Shown: positions 11,333 to 21,885 of the stretch, in pieces
How positions within the stretch are numbered: the first letter of the stretch is position 1
How the letters are laid out: each line of letters starts with the position of its first letter
Origin: Sipunculus nudus
Taxonomy: Eukaryota > Annelida > Sipuncula > Golfingiida > Sipunculidae
DNA length: 64,000 nucleotides
Direction: 5' to 3'
NCBI GenBank assembly: GCA_026874595.1
Contig: CM049317.1
Span: 51,047,618-51,111,617, forward strand
Notes under the pieces: generated by a model
What the model saw: only the letters and a program-made list of their open reading frames with translations
Told to the model about the DNA's origin: nothing
Database searches by the model: none
Made by a program: the position numbers and the translations under genes

Positions 11333-11740
11333 AAATTTTACCCCATACACGACGTTAACAATATCGAGAAGATCACGCTGAATATTTTGAGGTTCAAATC
11401 AACCGAGTGGCTGAATCCGTGGTCGCTTTCTGTTGCTCTAATTGTGTTGCCCGAACACACTTGTCAGTTTAACATCATGGAGCATAACATGTTATAACTG
11501 ATTGGAAAGCCTGTCGTGGAAAAACTAATCCGTAACGGAAATGAAACGAGGGACACTCATAGCCATGTGTGACTATTTTTGTCTGCCTTTTTATGTAAGC
11601 AGCCCGAAATCATACCCATGGAGGTTACATAAGACGCTTTTTGAAAGCATTGACGCTCCAAAAAGAAGCTTTCATGTTTTTTTTCTATTTGATGTTTGTC
11701 ATATTTAATATTATGTGTAAATTTTTTTTCTGCGTGGTTA
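11333..11740 (+). repeat. Tandem array unit 4 (partial, about 0.4 kb)
   Basis: Starts like units 2 and 3. After about 11,515 it switches to the longer variant seen in unit 1 (GAGGTTACATAAGACGCTTT). Homology ends near TTTCTGCGTGGTT. Confidence 0.85.
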
Positions 11741-11908
11741 AGTGTTAGACACAGTACTGGACGGGGCAAGTCAGTGCCATCTAATGCAACACCTTGTGTG
11801 TGAGATAGCAAATAACGTCATCGATAAAGTCGTTAAGAGTTTTCGACCCTAATTACAATGTTTTAAATTTGAACACGTAACGATTTTTTTTTGTTTATTA
11901 AACCCCTC

Positions 11909-13803
11909 AAGCCGGGTGCTCACTACCCGATTTTATCAAGCGACATTGTCGGGTGATTTTTTGGGCAGATTTTCTCAAAATCGGCTGAAAATCGGCTTGG
12001 TTTAGTTGGCCGATTTTCGGTGTCACATTTACCGACGCGCTTGTTCCCACCTCCCGATTATCGGCGAAGGAGTCTGTCTCATTATAGCGATCTGATACAG
12101 AGCTTTCTATGAGAAAAAAATAAAAGGAAATATTTGTTCGCTTTGTGGCTTGTCCAAAGAAAAATATACTGTGGCGGGAGTGACCTGTCGAATAAACCTT
12201 GGCTTGAAAGAAGAGATGAACTAGTGGCATGTAAATAATACACTTGTATGCGAACTGAGACAGGAGGGTGGAACCGTCCATCATCAATTTAATGGTTTTC
12301 TACGCGTATCTCAGGGGCGGGTCCAGGATTTAAGAAAGATGGGGTCCAACCCAGGAGCACAAATAACAAAACCTTAAGAAAGGTCCCCAGGTCCGAAAAA
12401 TGTCCGAAAGGATTGGTCTTAAACCCTTTAAACGAATGCTGCGGCTGATCTGCAGGATTTGGTAAAACCGAACATCCACCATCATGATACTACATTCAGA
12501 AGGGCTTTTTCACCAGACACGAACTCTAATTTAGAAAATGACATTCTACTTGCATGTTTGTATGATTTCTAGGATTTCCTGTTTCTAGAAATTCAAAAAA
12601 AGTGATATGTTTTCTTCTTCTGTCCTGTATAAACCAGAAACACTTTATCATCCTTTTCCATTTGACTGCTACACACAACAAACGCCAACAGCAGCAGATA
12701 TGTTGCGTGATTAGGTTTTAATCTGTATTATTAATTCCCGTAGCAAGTGATGATCAGTTATATATCTGGCGACTCTCTGTTATGTCAGATAAAATATATT
12801 AAAACGTATTAAAGTACAGCATCGCCACCAATGCCGCCGACTCCGTGAAAAAGATTAATTGTACCAGAGATCCGTTCACGCTTTTGCCTATATATTGGGT
12901 TACCTGTAAACATCAGGACTGGTATGCTGCGTGCACTGGACTGGATGTTGTATCACTCAAAAGTTTTCGGCTATTCATTCATATCTTCTCTCATTTCCTC
13001 TTAATTTGGGCTTATTATTTTATTTATACACTTTCTTCTCTGGCACCTTTGTTTTTGCTAACTTTAAGGAGAACCTGTAATAGGACAAAACACTGTGATG
13101 GGACAAAAAAACTATATTAAGGAAAGAAATTTATAATGATGGTTAGAGATTACAAGCAGATATACAGTTGATTATTGCCATCCCTGAGATGTAAATATTG
13201 AATAGTGTTATTTTTTCCAGGAAACTCTTACATAAGCTTGAGTTAATTGTTCAGAGTAACTCGTCACACAATGGGAAGGATTGCTAAACAGCCCAGCAAT
13301 AAATAGGCGTTTGCAAACATACACCTTGTTCGTTCAGTCTTATGTTTACAGAGATGTTCGCACATTGTAATTATATGAATTGATACTCCTTTATAATGAT
13401 TAATAAATTGCAGGTCGTCTTTTAGGAATACATGAGATTTGAATCTTTACCAAAATCTGTCTTTATTTCTTTTTAAAATACAGAAATATGTCATTATACA
13501 ATATATACTTATTATGACTAAAAGTGACAACGTACAGAACGTGAACTCTGAAATACAAAAATAAACAAAATCGGCCGACTTTGTCGCAAACATTGGCTCA
13601 CTACACGATTTCGGTAATCGCCAGACAAAATCGGCCGATTTTCTTTGACAGTTCCAGATCTTGGCGACGGCGATTTTTCACGCCGACGCCGACAAAATCG
13701 CGTCGCTTGGGGTGTCACACTACACGACAATGTACCCCCGTCGGTACATAGTCGGCCGATCCTATGAATCGGCATATAAAATCGGTAAGTGAGCCGCCGG
13801 CTT
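11909..13803. mobile_element. 1.9-kb element bounded by AAGCCGG...CGATTTTAT inverted ends
   Basis: The left end AAGCCGGGTGCTCACTACCC (11,909) and the reverse complement of the right end (13,803 inwards, AAGCCGGCGGCTCACTTACC) match over about 32 bp, through CCGATTTTAT. Both subterminal regions (11,930-12,075 and 13,565-13,780) are full of short AATCGG/CCGATT blocks, and motifs of the type TAGTGTGACACC and GGCTCACTAC recur in both orientations. The interior (about 1.4 kb) holds a CGGATCC-type fragment at 12,314 and unrecognised frames. No transposase is visible and no target duplication is clear, so this is probably a non-autonomous DNA transposon. Confidence 0.65.
12314..12400 (+). mobile_element. 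Fragment of a CAGGGGCGG(G/A)TCCAGGATTT-ended element
   Basis: CAGGGGCGGGTCCAGGATTT and the following GGGGTCCAACCCAGGAG match, in inverted orientation, the right part of the element ending at 55,762. Only one end is present here. CAG-start ends of this kind are typical of hAT-like elements; that assignment is inference. Confidence 0.5.
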
Positions 13804-14549
13804 CATGCTTGCCAGACCGTCTGCCGTTTGGGCGTAATGGGCCTGCTAGCGCAAAGAATGTTAACTTTGTATGGATCCGCCCTATAGGGGCATGCCGGTA
13901 TATGGATTGAAGGCTTTCTTAGGTGCAGCTAAGACACTTGTTACAGACATGTATTTGAAGTTCAATCAAACAGAATCCTCAGAGCAGCCTGAAGAGTAAG
14001 TAGGTTCACTTAAACATCAGACGCACCGAGACGACGCACAATAACACCGACTGTTAAAGACGACATGACAGGAGGATCCGCCAACACTTACAACAAAATG
14101 AAATAAAAAGGAAAATAAAAACTCTTAACAAATAAACACAAGCAAACAATATTCCATAATAAATTCATTTCTCGTCTACACACAACCTTACCAAATCCTA
14201 TGTAGAATCAGACCAATATCACATCCATTAAGTTAGCAGATTTGTTGAGGGAGCTGGACTTGGCGTTACAGTAGTGAATCTAAATAGAGTTAGCTTTTCA
14301 TTTCTATGTCCTCTGATTTATACCTATCCTTGGGCCTAACGATTGAACAATCTTTTAGCTCACACTTTTATAGCTATAGCTGCTGTTCATTAAGGAGCGA
14401 CTATAGGGCGTTGGTCCATGACTTCATCAAATGGGGCGGTTGAGCGCCATCTTTTCTCTTTTGAGTGTGAGCAGGAACATACTAGATATACCGACAGAAA
14501 AAAATGAAAGGTTTGTAGTATTAGCAGTAACAATTATTATAATCATTAT
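13804..14549. other. Spacer between two elements
   Basis: A short frame (14,431-14,616) runs into the LTR-like element and shows no domain. Nothing else stands out. Confidence 0.4.
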
Positions 14550-14805
14550 TGTTACAGGTGCTCTTATGTTGTGTGACATGGGCGTAACTCGTGCTGTTGT
14601 TACATTTTGTGTTTAATCCGTACTGGTTGGGCTCTCGTTGTCATGTGAGCCTTGGGTTTTCACGCCTGGTCGTTGGTCACGTGATGAGCCTGGAATGTGT
14701 AGAGACACACGGCTATGTCTTCCTAGATAATTCCTGAAACGCGTGTTATGCAAGAACTTGTGGACTGTTCGGGAAGTGGAGAGTTCCCGGCTTGGGGTGT
14801 GAAGG

Positions 14806-14814
14806 TATATAAAG
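14806..14814 (+). promoter_or_regulatory. TATA box of LTR-like copy 1
   Basis: TATATAAAG lies about 30 bp downstream of a TTCGGGAA palindrome (14,768-14,775). The same arrangement is kept at 29,490, and in modified form (TTATAAATA) near 51,351. Confidence 0.6.
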
Positions 14815-15161
14815 GGGCTGTTTTTTGGAACGGAAGGGCAGAGCAGAGCAGATTCCAGCGGACACAGAAGCGTGTGTCAGGACCTTATCCGACGAATGCT
14901 ACAATTATAGATTTTCAAGAACTTTTTCCTGGATTTTATACATTTGGACTTCAGTTTACTTTCTGTGTTGTTACAAGAACTTTCCACTGGACTGTCATTC
15001 TCCGATAGTTTACATTCAAAGGACTTATTGTGGTGACGGTGTTGGTATCGAGGTACTGTACCATTATCTTTCTGTGTGATTATGTTGACTTGCTGCTATA
15101 ACGCTGTTTTACTGTATAATTGTATTGATTTAGTGTATTGTATTGTTAGGGTTGTTTTAAG

Positions 15162-15167
15162 AATAAA
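15162..15167 (+). terminator. Polyadenylation signal of LTR-like copy 1
   Basis: AATAAA in a context (AAGAATAAATTAT) conserved in all three copies (15,162; 29,853; 51,763). Confidence 0.55.
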
Positions 15168-15624
15168 TTATATTCATTTGTTAACAAAAAACCACTGACT
15201 TCTTTATTCATTCCCCTAGACATTTCACACTGCCTAGTGTTACAGAATCTGATTTTTCTTTTTGTCTCCATTACAAAATTTGTGTTCATAACGCATACGT
15301 GATCTGTTTATATTAGGTTCCGTAACGTAATATATGTAAAATTGTAAAATTCTCGACCCAAACACCCAGCCATCTTAGAGTTTAGTATTTTGTTGCAAAA
15401 TGTTTGATGTTAGTTAATTTGATGAGTTCATTCATAGACTAATCATGATATCTTGGGAGAAAGAAAAGATGTTCAATTAATACCAAACGTTCGCGCCATG
15501 GCTCACTAACTACATAGTGAAGCCTGCTCCACAGATAAAAAAAAACTCACAATGCAAGTATTCCTTTAAAAGCATCTTCTATTGATTCAAATTATCCAGT
15601 AAAATTGATGGATTATTCGTTAAC

Positions 15625-16080
15625 AAAAAAAAACCATCTTGATAATATCAGACTTAATTTTATTTAACTGTTATAGGTTTCAAGATATTGTCTGGTTTTA
15701 ATTACATTATTCAGACTATTATATTAATGGATCACGACCATGAGAGACCTCTAATCTGGAGACCAAAACAAACAAAGAAACAAATAACGATAAACGTATC
15801 TCCTGTTAGTGGTTTATGAAAGGAAAGTCTACATTTATGCATCCATGATTTGTTGATATTTGTAAACATCTGGCTGGATTACATAAGTTATTAAAAGTAA
15901 GTCTGTGCGACCAGTATGCATACTTGGGTAGCAAGTATTGAAAACCCTTCATGATAATATCAGACTTATTAATTAAACTGTTATAGGTTTCAAAACATTG
16001 TCTGGTTTTTGTTACATTATTCAGACTATTAATGGAAAACGTCTCTGGGAGACCGCTAATCTGGAGATCATGTCTGTCCA
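15625..16080 (+). repeat. Direct duplication, two diverged copies about 330 bp apart
   Basis: GATAATATCAGACTTA, CTGTTATAGGTTTCAA, CATTATTCAGACTATTA and CTCTAATCTGGAGA/CGCTAATCTGGAGA occur in the same order at about 15,640-15,765 and 15,953-16,070. The second copy has small indels. No protein-coding signal. Confidence 0.8.
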
Positions 16081-18826
16081 TGTACATTCAAATCACGATA
16101 CAAGTCCAACATTTCTGATAGAACAAACTTTCAAAATAATAATAAATTAACCACAGCCCCTTTTCAATTTAGAATCATTTTATAATTCCCATTCGCAAAA
16201 TGATCAGTGACAATAATTTTGATAGAATTTTAATAAACCATGGCCAGACGTTTTGCTTTATTTCGTATACAGGGTCACCTTTCGTGAAGGAAATATTCAA
16301 AAGTAAACACAACTCACCAAATGTTTTTTTACACAAGTCTTTAGAGAATAGAAGGGCCGGAGTTAGCGGGGGTCGGAATCTCACGGGGTGGCATGGAATG
16401 GGGTCCGGGGTGCTATTAATAACACGGCACGCGTGCACTCGGGTATCTAGCTACATGAAATATTCTTGAAGGTCACTTACACTTCACATGTTATACATTT
16501 ACGGGTATTACGTTCAATAATGGCAGACATAGCTGTGATTACAAAATGGACGGAGGGTTAATTTGAAAACACTTGTGAAACAGATCGTTTTGGCAACATG
16601 TATAGGGGCGGATACAGGGTCCAAGGGGGAAAAGGGGGGGGGGGGGGATTATAGAATTTATTCATAATTTTCGCAAGTAAACGTATATGAGGTTAACGTT
16701 TTGAGACGCAAGACCCCGCGCTGCATTTCGGTAGTAAGCGTATCTTTTCTCCTTCCCATTTTTTTCTAAAAAAAAACGAAAATGAGGACGACCCTTCTTA
16801 ACGCTCTCCTGAAATGCATACTTTTATAATTGCTATGACTAAAATGATTTCCACACTGAATCATAAAAATAAACGCACATTATGGTATGTCTTGTTTTAT
16901 TATATAAGTTTCTAATTCAGACGACAGTGCTGTCAGTTTATCAATGGCCTTAGCTTTAAATAAGATTCGGGGTTATCGTGACCATGAATACACATATATT
17001 GTCCTAAAAATGTCCATTTTGTTCCGCCTTACCATGTCTTATGCTAGTAAAGATCGTCTTTTCTTTAAATTACTGGTCAATATATATGAAACTATATTAA
17101 GATATGGCAGTTTATCTAAAATCAAAGTAAATATTCAATTTAAAAGACATAAGACCAATCTGTTATCCTTCTTAATAAAATATTTGTTTCTTTATGTGAA
17201 TATGACAAATTAACATAATATCATTTGTGCAATTAATGTCTCCATCGAATTAATTCAAACTTAATTAGTATAATTTCAGCAAGATGTATTAACTTAATTA
17301 ATGACATTTGAATATCAGCATCGCTGGTCAACTTAGCAAACCATAAACTGGTAGTAAATACAAGTAACTAACATTACATACGAACTCAACTAGACTGACG
17401 CACCACTGGAAATATTCATCTCAGGAAAACTGTGAAGGGGTTCGTCAACTGTTGCACCTTTGGACTAGCAATAAACTTGAATAGGAGCTAGAAAGCGTCG
17501 GAGGCAAGGCGAGTGTGATAGGAATTCCATACATCAGGCACCGTTGCAATTGCAAGTCTACGTGGCTTTTTGATCCGCGTCAAGCGACATTAATCATATT
17601 CTGCAATTTACTAACACTACATTACCCATAATTTATTAAGCCATTAATACGTCATAAGAGTTTTGTGTTGTACCTTGTTTCATTAGCAGGTCACTGAAGG
17701 CTTATATTAATGTCGGTTATCCCTTTATATCCGGAATTGTCGTTCACTGTTGTTTGATACCCGTACGTTAAGGTATACGGCGTCTTATAATGAATTGCCA
17801 ATACCGTAATGCTTCATAAATACTCACCACACAGCGAGTAATATTATCATCACAGAGTTTCAAACGTATAGACGATGGTGCACAGAACACCACAGGTTAA
17901 ATTCTTACTTTTGTAATCAGTATGTTAAACCAGAACTTCCGTTGACTCACTGTATTTCAAATCTTCCTTTTACAGAAAATCTTCAAAAGCAAGCAGTGTT
18001 TAGATGTGTTATGTGTTTTCGAATCAAAGGATAAATAAATATACGTTACGCTTTGTTGGCCAACTGGGAGCCCATTACCCATATAACATGTTATTGTACA
18101 GAATAAATCTTAAACAAAACACCACGTTTCACTAGCTGTTCTATTTATACTATTTCATGCCGTTTAGCTGCAGGTTATTTGTTAGAAGGCTATAAAATGT
18201 CCACATTAAAGAAGAGAATACAAATACTCAAACTGTGTTTTTATGTTTTGTTTATTTATATAAGTTTCAACTTCAATCATACCGTACAGTACAGAGCAGA
18301 CGTCTAGCTAAACATTCTTAACCCTTCCTAATTTTCAATACCATTAGAGAACTCCAAAACTTTAAATTAATTATCAAACAAATTATACAAAAATTAAATC
18401 AGTATCGAATAACAATTTAATTCATTAATGAACTTAATGTCTATATAATCTCGCCAAATTGTGATTCCGATTTTTTTTAAATTCAAGTTAATACCGCAAC
18501 GTAACAAGCGAGGACATGCCGACAACGAAGTACTAATGGCTAATACACATTTTAAATAGTTGCATAGTTCCCGTCCTTACGAGAAGGTTGTTCATCCTAG
18601 GCATTCGATTTGTTAAACTGAATCTCATACTTAATGTTACATTATCATTTATTAGATTTAATGTATATGTATATCTATATGAGACTAATCAATGACATCA
18701 CCAAGGGTATCATTAAAAAGATGAAAAGTAATTATTATCAGTTCTGCTGGTTACAGATATACATATGTGTTGTGTAACCAGTACCAGAAAGATAAAGGTT
18801 AAGTAGTAATTGGTTTAATAAGACTG
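16081..18826. other. Long AT-rich stretch without a supported gene
   Basis: Short frames (for example 16,944-17,213 plus, 89 codons, basic and AT-rich) show no recognised family. A poly-G run lies at about 16,635-16,648 next to GGGGCGGATAC, which resembles ends of the CGGATCC-type elements. Otherwise I see nothing definite. Confidence 0.4.
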
Positions 18827-18836
18827 CTTACCTGTC
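18827..18836 (-). promoter_or_regulatory. Consensus 5' splice site (minus strand)
   Basis: Reading the minus strand gives GACAG then GTAAGC, matching the animal donor consensus. Its position at the edge of the CpG-rich patch is what makes it notable. No matching acceptor was traced. Confidence 0.35.
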
Positions 18837-18921
18837 ACCTGCTTGCGTTGGTTTCTAAGGCCACGCTCCAAACAAATAGTCACATGAAGTAAGCGAGAGT
18901 GCCAGCCCGGTAGTAATCCGT

Positions 18922-19098
18922 ATGGCGCGCGTCCTTCGCCGAGGGCCGCAGCTGCAGAACTGGATGTCAGCTTTCTGCGGGCGGGGCTACAAGTTACTGG
19001 AGCCTCTATTTCGCGCTCAATATACCTGTTCGTTCGGTATGATCAGCGCTTTCCTCGCGGAACAGACGCACGCGGGAGTCACGATTGATCCGGGATAG
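18922..19098 (+). CDS. 58-codon open frame in the CpG-rich patch (doubtful)
   Basis: The ATG at 18,922 opens a frame beginning MARVLRRGPQLQNW and ending at TAG (19,096-19,098). The frame is open back to a stop at 18,877. It is basic and complex but matches nothing I recognise. GC-rich DNA has few stops, so chance is a serious alternative. It could be a short upstream ORF if transcription runs on the plus strand. Confidence 0.15.
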   Translation: MARVLRRGPQLQNWMSAFCGRGYKLLEPLFRAQYTCSFGMISAFLAEQTHAGVTIDPG

Positions 19099-19340
19099 AA
19101 TAGAGAAAGGAGGCAAGTTTTTCAGCGCGTGAAAGGAGTATGGAGTGAACCCACGACGACCTAGGAACTCATCGTATCCGCCCAATCCATCCAGATTTTC
19201 TCCATCTGTTTACAAACGCCATGGTATAATTGTGCATTTAGAACTCTTTACTCGGAAACGATTTCTAATTCCCTGAAGATTGGCCATACGGATCGAACCC
19301 GATCACTGGAATTGTTCCACCTCCGTGTTTCAACACAAGT

Positions 19341-19668
19341 TGATGTATTCATTTATTCTTTAGCTATTGATTAGACCGTCCATCATGTTTTACGGTAAAG
19401 CAAGCTTGACTAGCAGGATAAGGGTTGTCAAACTATCACAGTGGACAACTCTCCGCTCACGCCTAAGGGCCATACATCAGTGTACATTAAGTTTTATACA
19501 AATGACAAACAAATACACACATACAATAAATTGACTGACCAAGCAATTGAAAATCATACAGTTCGGATGGATCTTTCAATATATATATAAAACAGTTGAA
19601 AAATGTTTATATATATTATATATAATGCATATATATTTATGTGTGTATGTATATATGTGTGTATGAAT

Positions 19669-19677
<9 letters not shown>
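19341..19677. other. AT-rich spacer leading into a microsatellite
   Basis: No feature beyond degenerate TATA/TGTGTA repeats towards the right end. ATGTTTTACG then GTAAAG near 19,385 could be a start codon followed by a donor, but nothing supports it. Confidence 0.35.

Positions 19678-19732
<55 letters not shown>
19678..19732. repeat. (TA)n microsatellite with a (CA)n leader
   Basis: About 55 bp of alternating TA preceded by a short ACACACAC run. Frames reading IYIYIYI here are artefacts. Confidence 0.95.
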
Positions 19733-19737
<5 letters not shown>

Positions 19738-20393
19738 CTTTACTGTGACTTACTCTATGACAGCAGGAGACCGCAATTTGATCGGAGTTTCTCTCAGTAG
19801 AAAGTCCGATTGGACTTTGTCCTAGTAGGATCGACGATTCTACTTGATCAGAGTTTGTCCTGATCATGTTTGTGCTTACTACCTGAACAACGTGCCTAAT
19901 CTGGATTACTCTTAGTGTTGAGTTTACGTTAGAGGAATTTGTTAGCGTGTCTGATGTTAGATGATGTGGTTTGTAATATATGTGGGGAAAATGTACAAGA
20001 TACTGTTATGCATATCATGTTGCAGTGTACGTCATAGTGTCCTTTCCGTGAGGTGTTATGGAAAAAGATTTTTGTTTCTCTAGATGCAGACACGAATTTC
20101 AAATTATGTAATTTACCCGAAATCGAGTTTCTTGAAGTCATCCTCGGCAAATGCAGTCCTGTGTTCTCTGATCTTGTGTGTAATGCAAACTTTCTGCTTA
20201 TTGTATCTGAATTTGTATGTTCTGTATTTTGTAAACTTATACTTTTCACTGATCAGAATGAGTACTGATGTTGTAAACAATTTAATGTTGTTATAACGTG
20301 TGTGTTCTAACTTAACTTGCATATTTTGTAATATTTTGTTGAGCTCTCTAGCATGAAGGAAAATAAAGATCAATCAATCAATCAACCGCTTAA
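19733..20393 (+). mobile_element. LINE 3' end with an (ATCA)n tail
   Basis: The frame at about 19,940-20,030 reads a C-x2-C-...-H-...-C motif (C at 19,972, C at 19,981, H at 20,011, C at 20,026; includes CGENVQDTVMHIMLQC). This is the knuckle seen near the C-terminus of ORF2 in several non-LTR retrotransposon clades. An in-frame TAG follows, then a longer frame to TGA near 20,266. The element ends with AATAAAG and the tail ATCAATCAATCAAC. It is 5'-truncated directly against the (TA)n tract. It corresponds to the C-terminal region also seen at 31,366. Confidence 0.7.
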
Positions 20394-20403
20394 TAAGATC
20401 CTT

Positions 20404-20640
20404 ACGCAGCGGTTATACGCTGCAGTCGTCCAAGACATTTCGTGAAACCGATGTTTTGTTTGGCTTGGTTCTATGTGCAGTAACACCATGCAGGCTGCGC
20501 ACAGAGCACAGAATTGAAATCAGACCACTAAAAAGCGTGGGACTACACTGTGCATCAAACCAAAATTTAAAACATGTGAAACCCGCTTACGTTGGTCTGA
20601 TAAAACCCATTCTGGCACAGGGCCTAGAAAACTGGTGTCC
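20404..20640 (+). mobile_element. Family A MITE, copy 2 (right arm missing)
   Basis: Starts CGCAGCGGTTATACGCTGCA, matching the left end of copy 1, and continues into the shared centre (AAACATGTGAAACCC, TTGGTCTGAT, TTCTGGCACAGGGC). The right inverted arm is not present. An 89-codon frame across it is not a gene. Confidence 0.7.
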
Positions 20641-21029
20641 CCTTGTAATCGCAACATTAAAACTAAATGAAAACAGCCATATTAATGATCGTTTATTGGC
20701 TAAACGATTATGCGAAATTTTATAGGCTATACTTTTGCGGTTTAAACAAAGTTAGTAGTGTTTTTAAGTATTTATATTCGTATTTAAGTTATATTAACAA
20801 CGGGTTTGTCGTTTAAATTTTGGAAGATTTTCACATTTCAAAAACTTCTGAAAATTATTAAGACATCACCGCTGGTTTCTGCAATGCGAATGTATTTATG
20901 TAATTTTAGCTGCATCCAATATAAATGCCTATTAATATGGAATCTTAAACCTGAACCAAATTAAAAATCAGTGTACTATACGAAATACAGCCAGGTAATT
21001 ATTTCAATTAATCTTGTGCCTACACCAGG
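20641..21029. other. AT-rich spacer
   Basis: Nothing recognisable. Confidence 0.4.
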
Positions 21030-21215
21030 ATAGTATGTGTTCGTTCTCATTCATGTGTGTTTGTGTGAATGTGCTTAACAATATAACTCTTGGAATCATG
21101 AACGGAATCTCATGAAACTTTCAGGATATTTCGGAAAGGGTCAATGAAGAATCGATAAGATATCGGTGTGCATCCGGTACATGACCCGGATACAGCAACG
21201 TCATCACGAAATATT
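21030..21215 (+). repeat. Repeat family B copy (GGAATCTCATGAAA...CGAT(A/T)AGAT)
   Basis: Shares AACGGAATCTCATGAAACTT, a TTTCGG...GGGTCAATGAA block and the TCCGG(T/C)ACATGA block with copies at 36,630 (plus) and 39,640 (minus). Interspersed and non-coding. Confidence 0.7.
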
Positions 21216-21729
21216 CACAAATTATTATATATTTAGTAACTTAATACAAGGTCAATACACCTCTAAACTTATAACTATGAACGCTAGTTAATAGTTTTAT
21301 GTGTAACTAGCTAAATGAACGCTTAAAATCTGAGTTGTAATGCACAAACAGTGCTCGGTATTAATTGCGTCAAGGGCCAAGGCTATTTAAACCATGAAAT
21401 ACATCCATATAGATGGACGTCTATTTGGTATTTTCGTTCTGCGTGGTTCACGTGTTGGCGTGGGTTGCTTAATCCTAATGTTAGAATAAGAAAGCGGGTG
21501 GGGGACGCATTGTAAAGGAAAGATCAATGAAGAAGTCCAGTCAACTCAGGTTTAGATTGAACACAATTCCAGCAGGGTCCCCGCAGAAGTCGTCTTGTAA
21601 GACCAAGGCAAGCCTGGTAGCATAGCGATAAACAGCTTTACCCGTAACCATATAAATATGTCTCGAGTCAATCACCGCAGACTTTCAGGCTAATCAATGC
21701 CATGTTGACAAGAAGAATAGCAAGATGAA
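21216..21729. other. Unannotated spacer
   Basis: No repeat or frame of note. Confidence 0.35.
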
Positions 21730-21836
21730 CACATTTGACATTGATATTTTGTAATGTTGTTATTTGGAAATAAGATTCAATTTTAATTCAGTTGACATTG
21801 GTATTTTTTAATGATTTTATTTGAAAATTAGATTCA
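21730..21836 (+). repeat. Short direct duplication, period about 58-60 bp
   Basis: TTGACATTGATATTTTGTAA...TAGATTCAA-type sequence occurs twice in tandem with about 80% identity. Confidence 0.65.
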
Positions 21837-21885
21837 ACTCTAGTTTATTTTATTATGAAAATCGAAATTAGAGGAAATTACCCAG

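Larger units (their letters stand above)
14550..15326 (+). mobile_element. Solo-LTR-like element, copy 1
   Basis: The unit begins TGTTACAGG and ends GGTTCCGTAAC. It recurs at 29,243 and 51,074 in the same orientation. It has the order expected of U3-R-U5: upstream sequence, a TATA box (TATATAAAG, 14,806-14,814), about 350 bp of transcribed-type sequence, AATAAA (15,162-15,167), and a short downstream region to the end. No internal retrotransposon sequence adjoins any copy, so these look like solo LTRs. Frames of 84-86 codons here are not conserved proteins. Confidence 0.7.
18827..19340. promoter_or_regulatory. CpG-rich promoter-like patch, possible gene start
   Basis: Roughly 18,890-19,130 is the most CpG-rich sequence in the window (GGCGCGC, CGCCGAGG, TTTCGCGC, CTCGCGG, CACGCGGG). 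It contains GGGCGGGGC (a GC box) at about 18,979-18,987 and TTTCGCGC (an E2F-type site) just downstream. At its left edge the minus strand reads CAG then GTAAGC (donor GT at 18,831-18,830), a consensus 5' splice site; the exon this would end has no long frame, as in a 5'-untranslated first exon. A gene start on the minus strand is my preferred reading. A plus-strand start is also possible, since a 58-codon frame lies inside. Confidence 0.45.

Noticed and set aside
9440-11497. Repeated small frames (64-143 codons) identical between array units
   Set aside because: Identity follows from the 1,050-bp tandem repeat. Frames exist on both strands, break in unit 1 and match no family.
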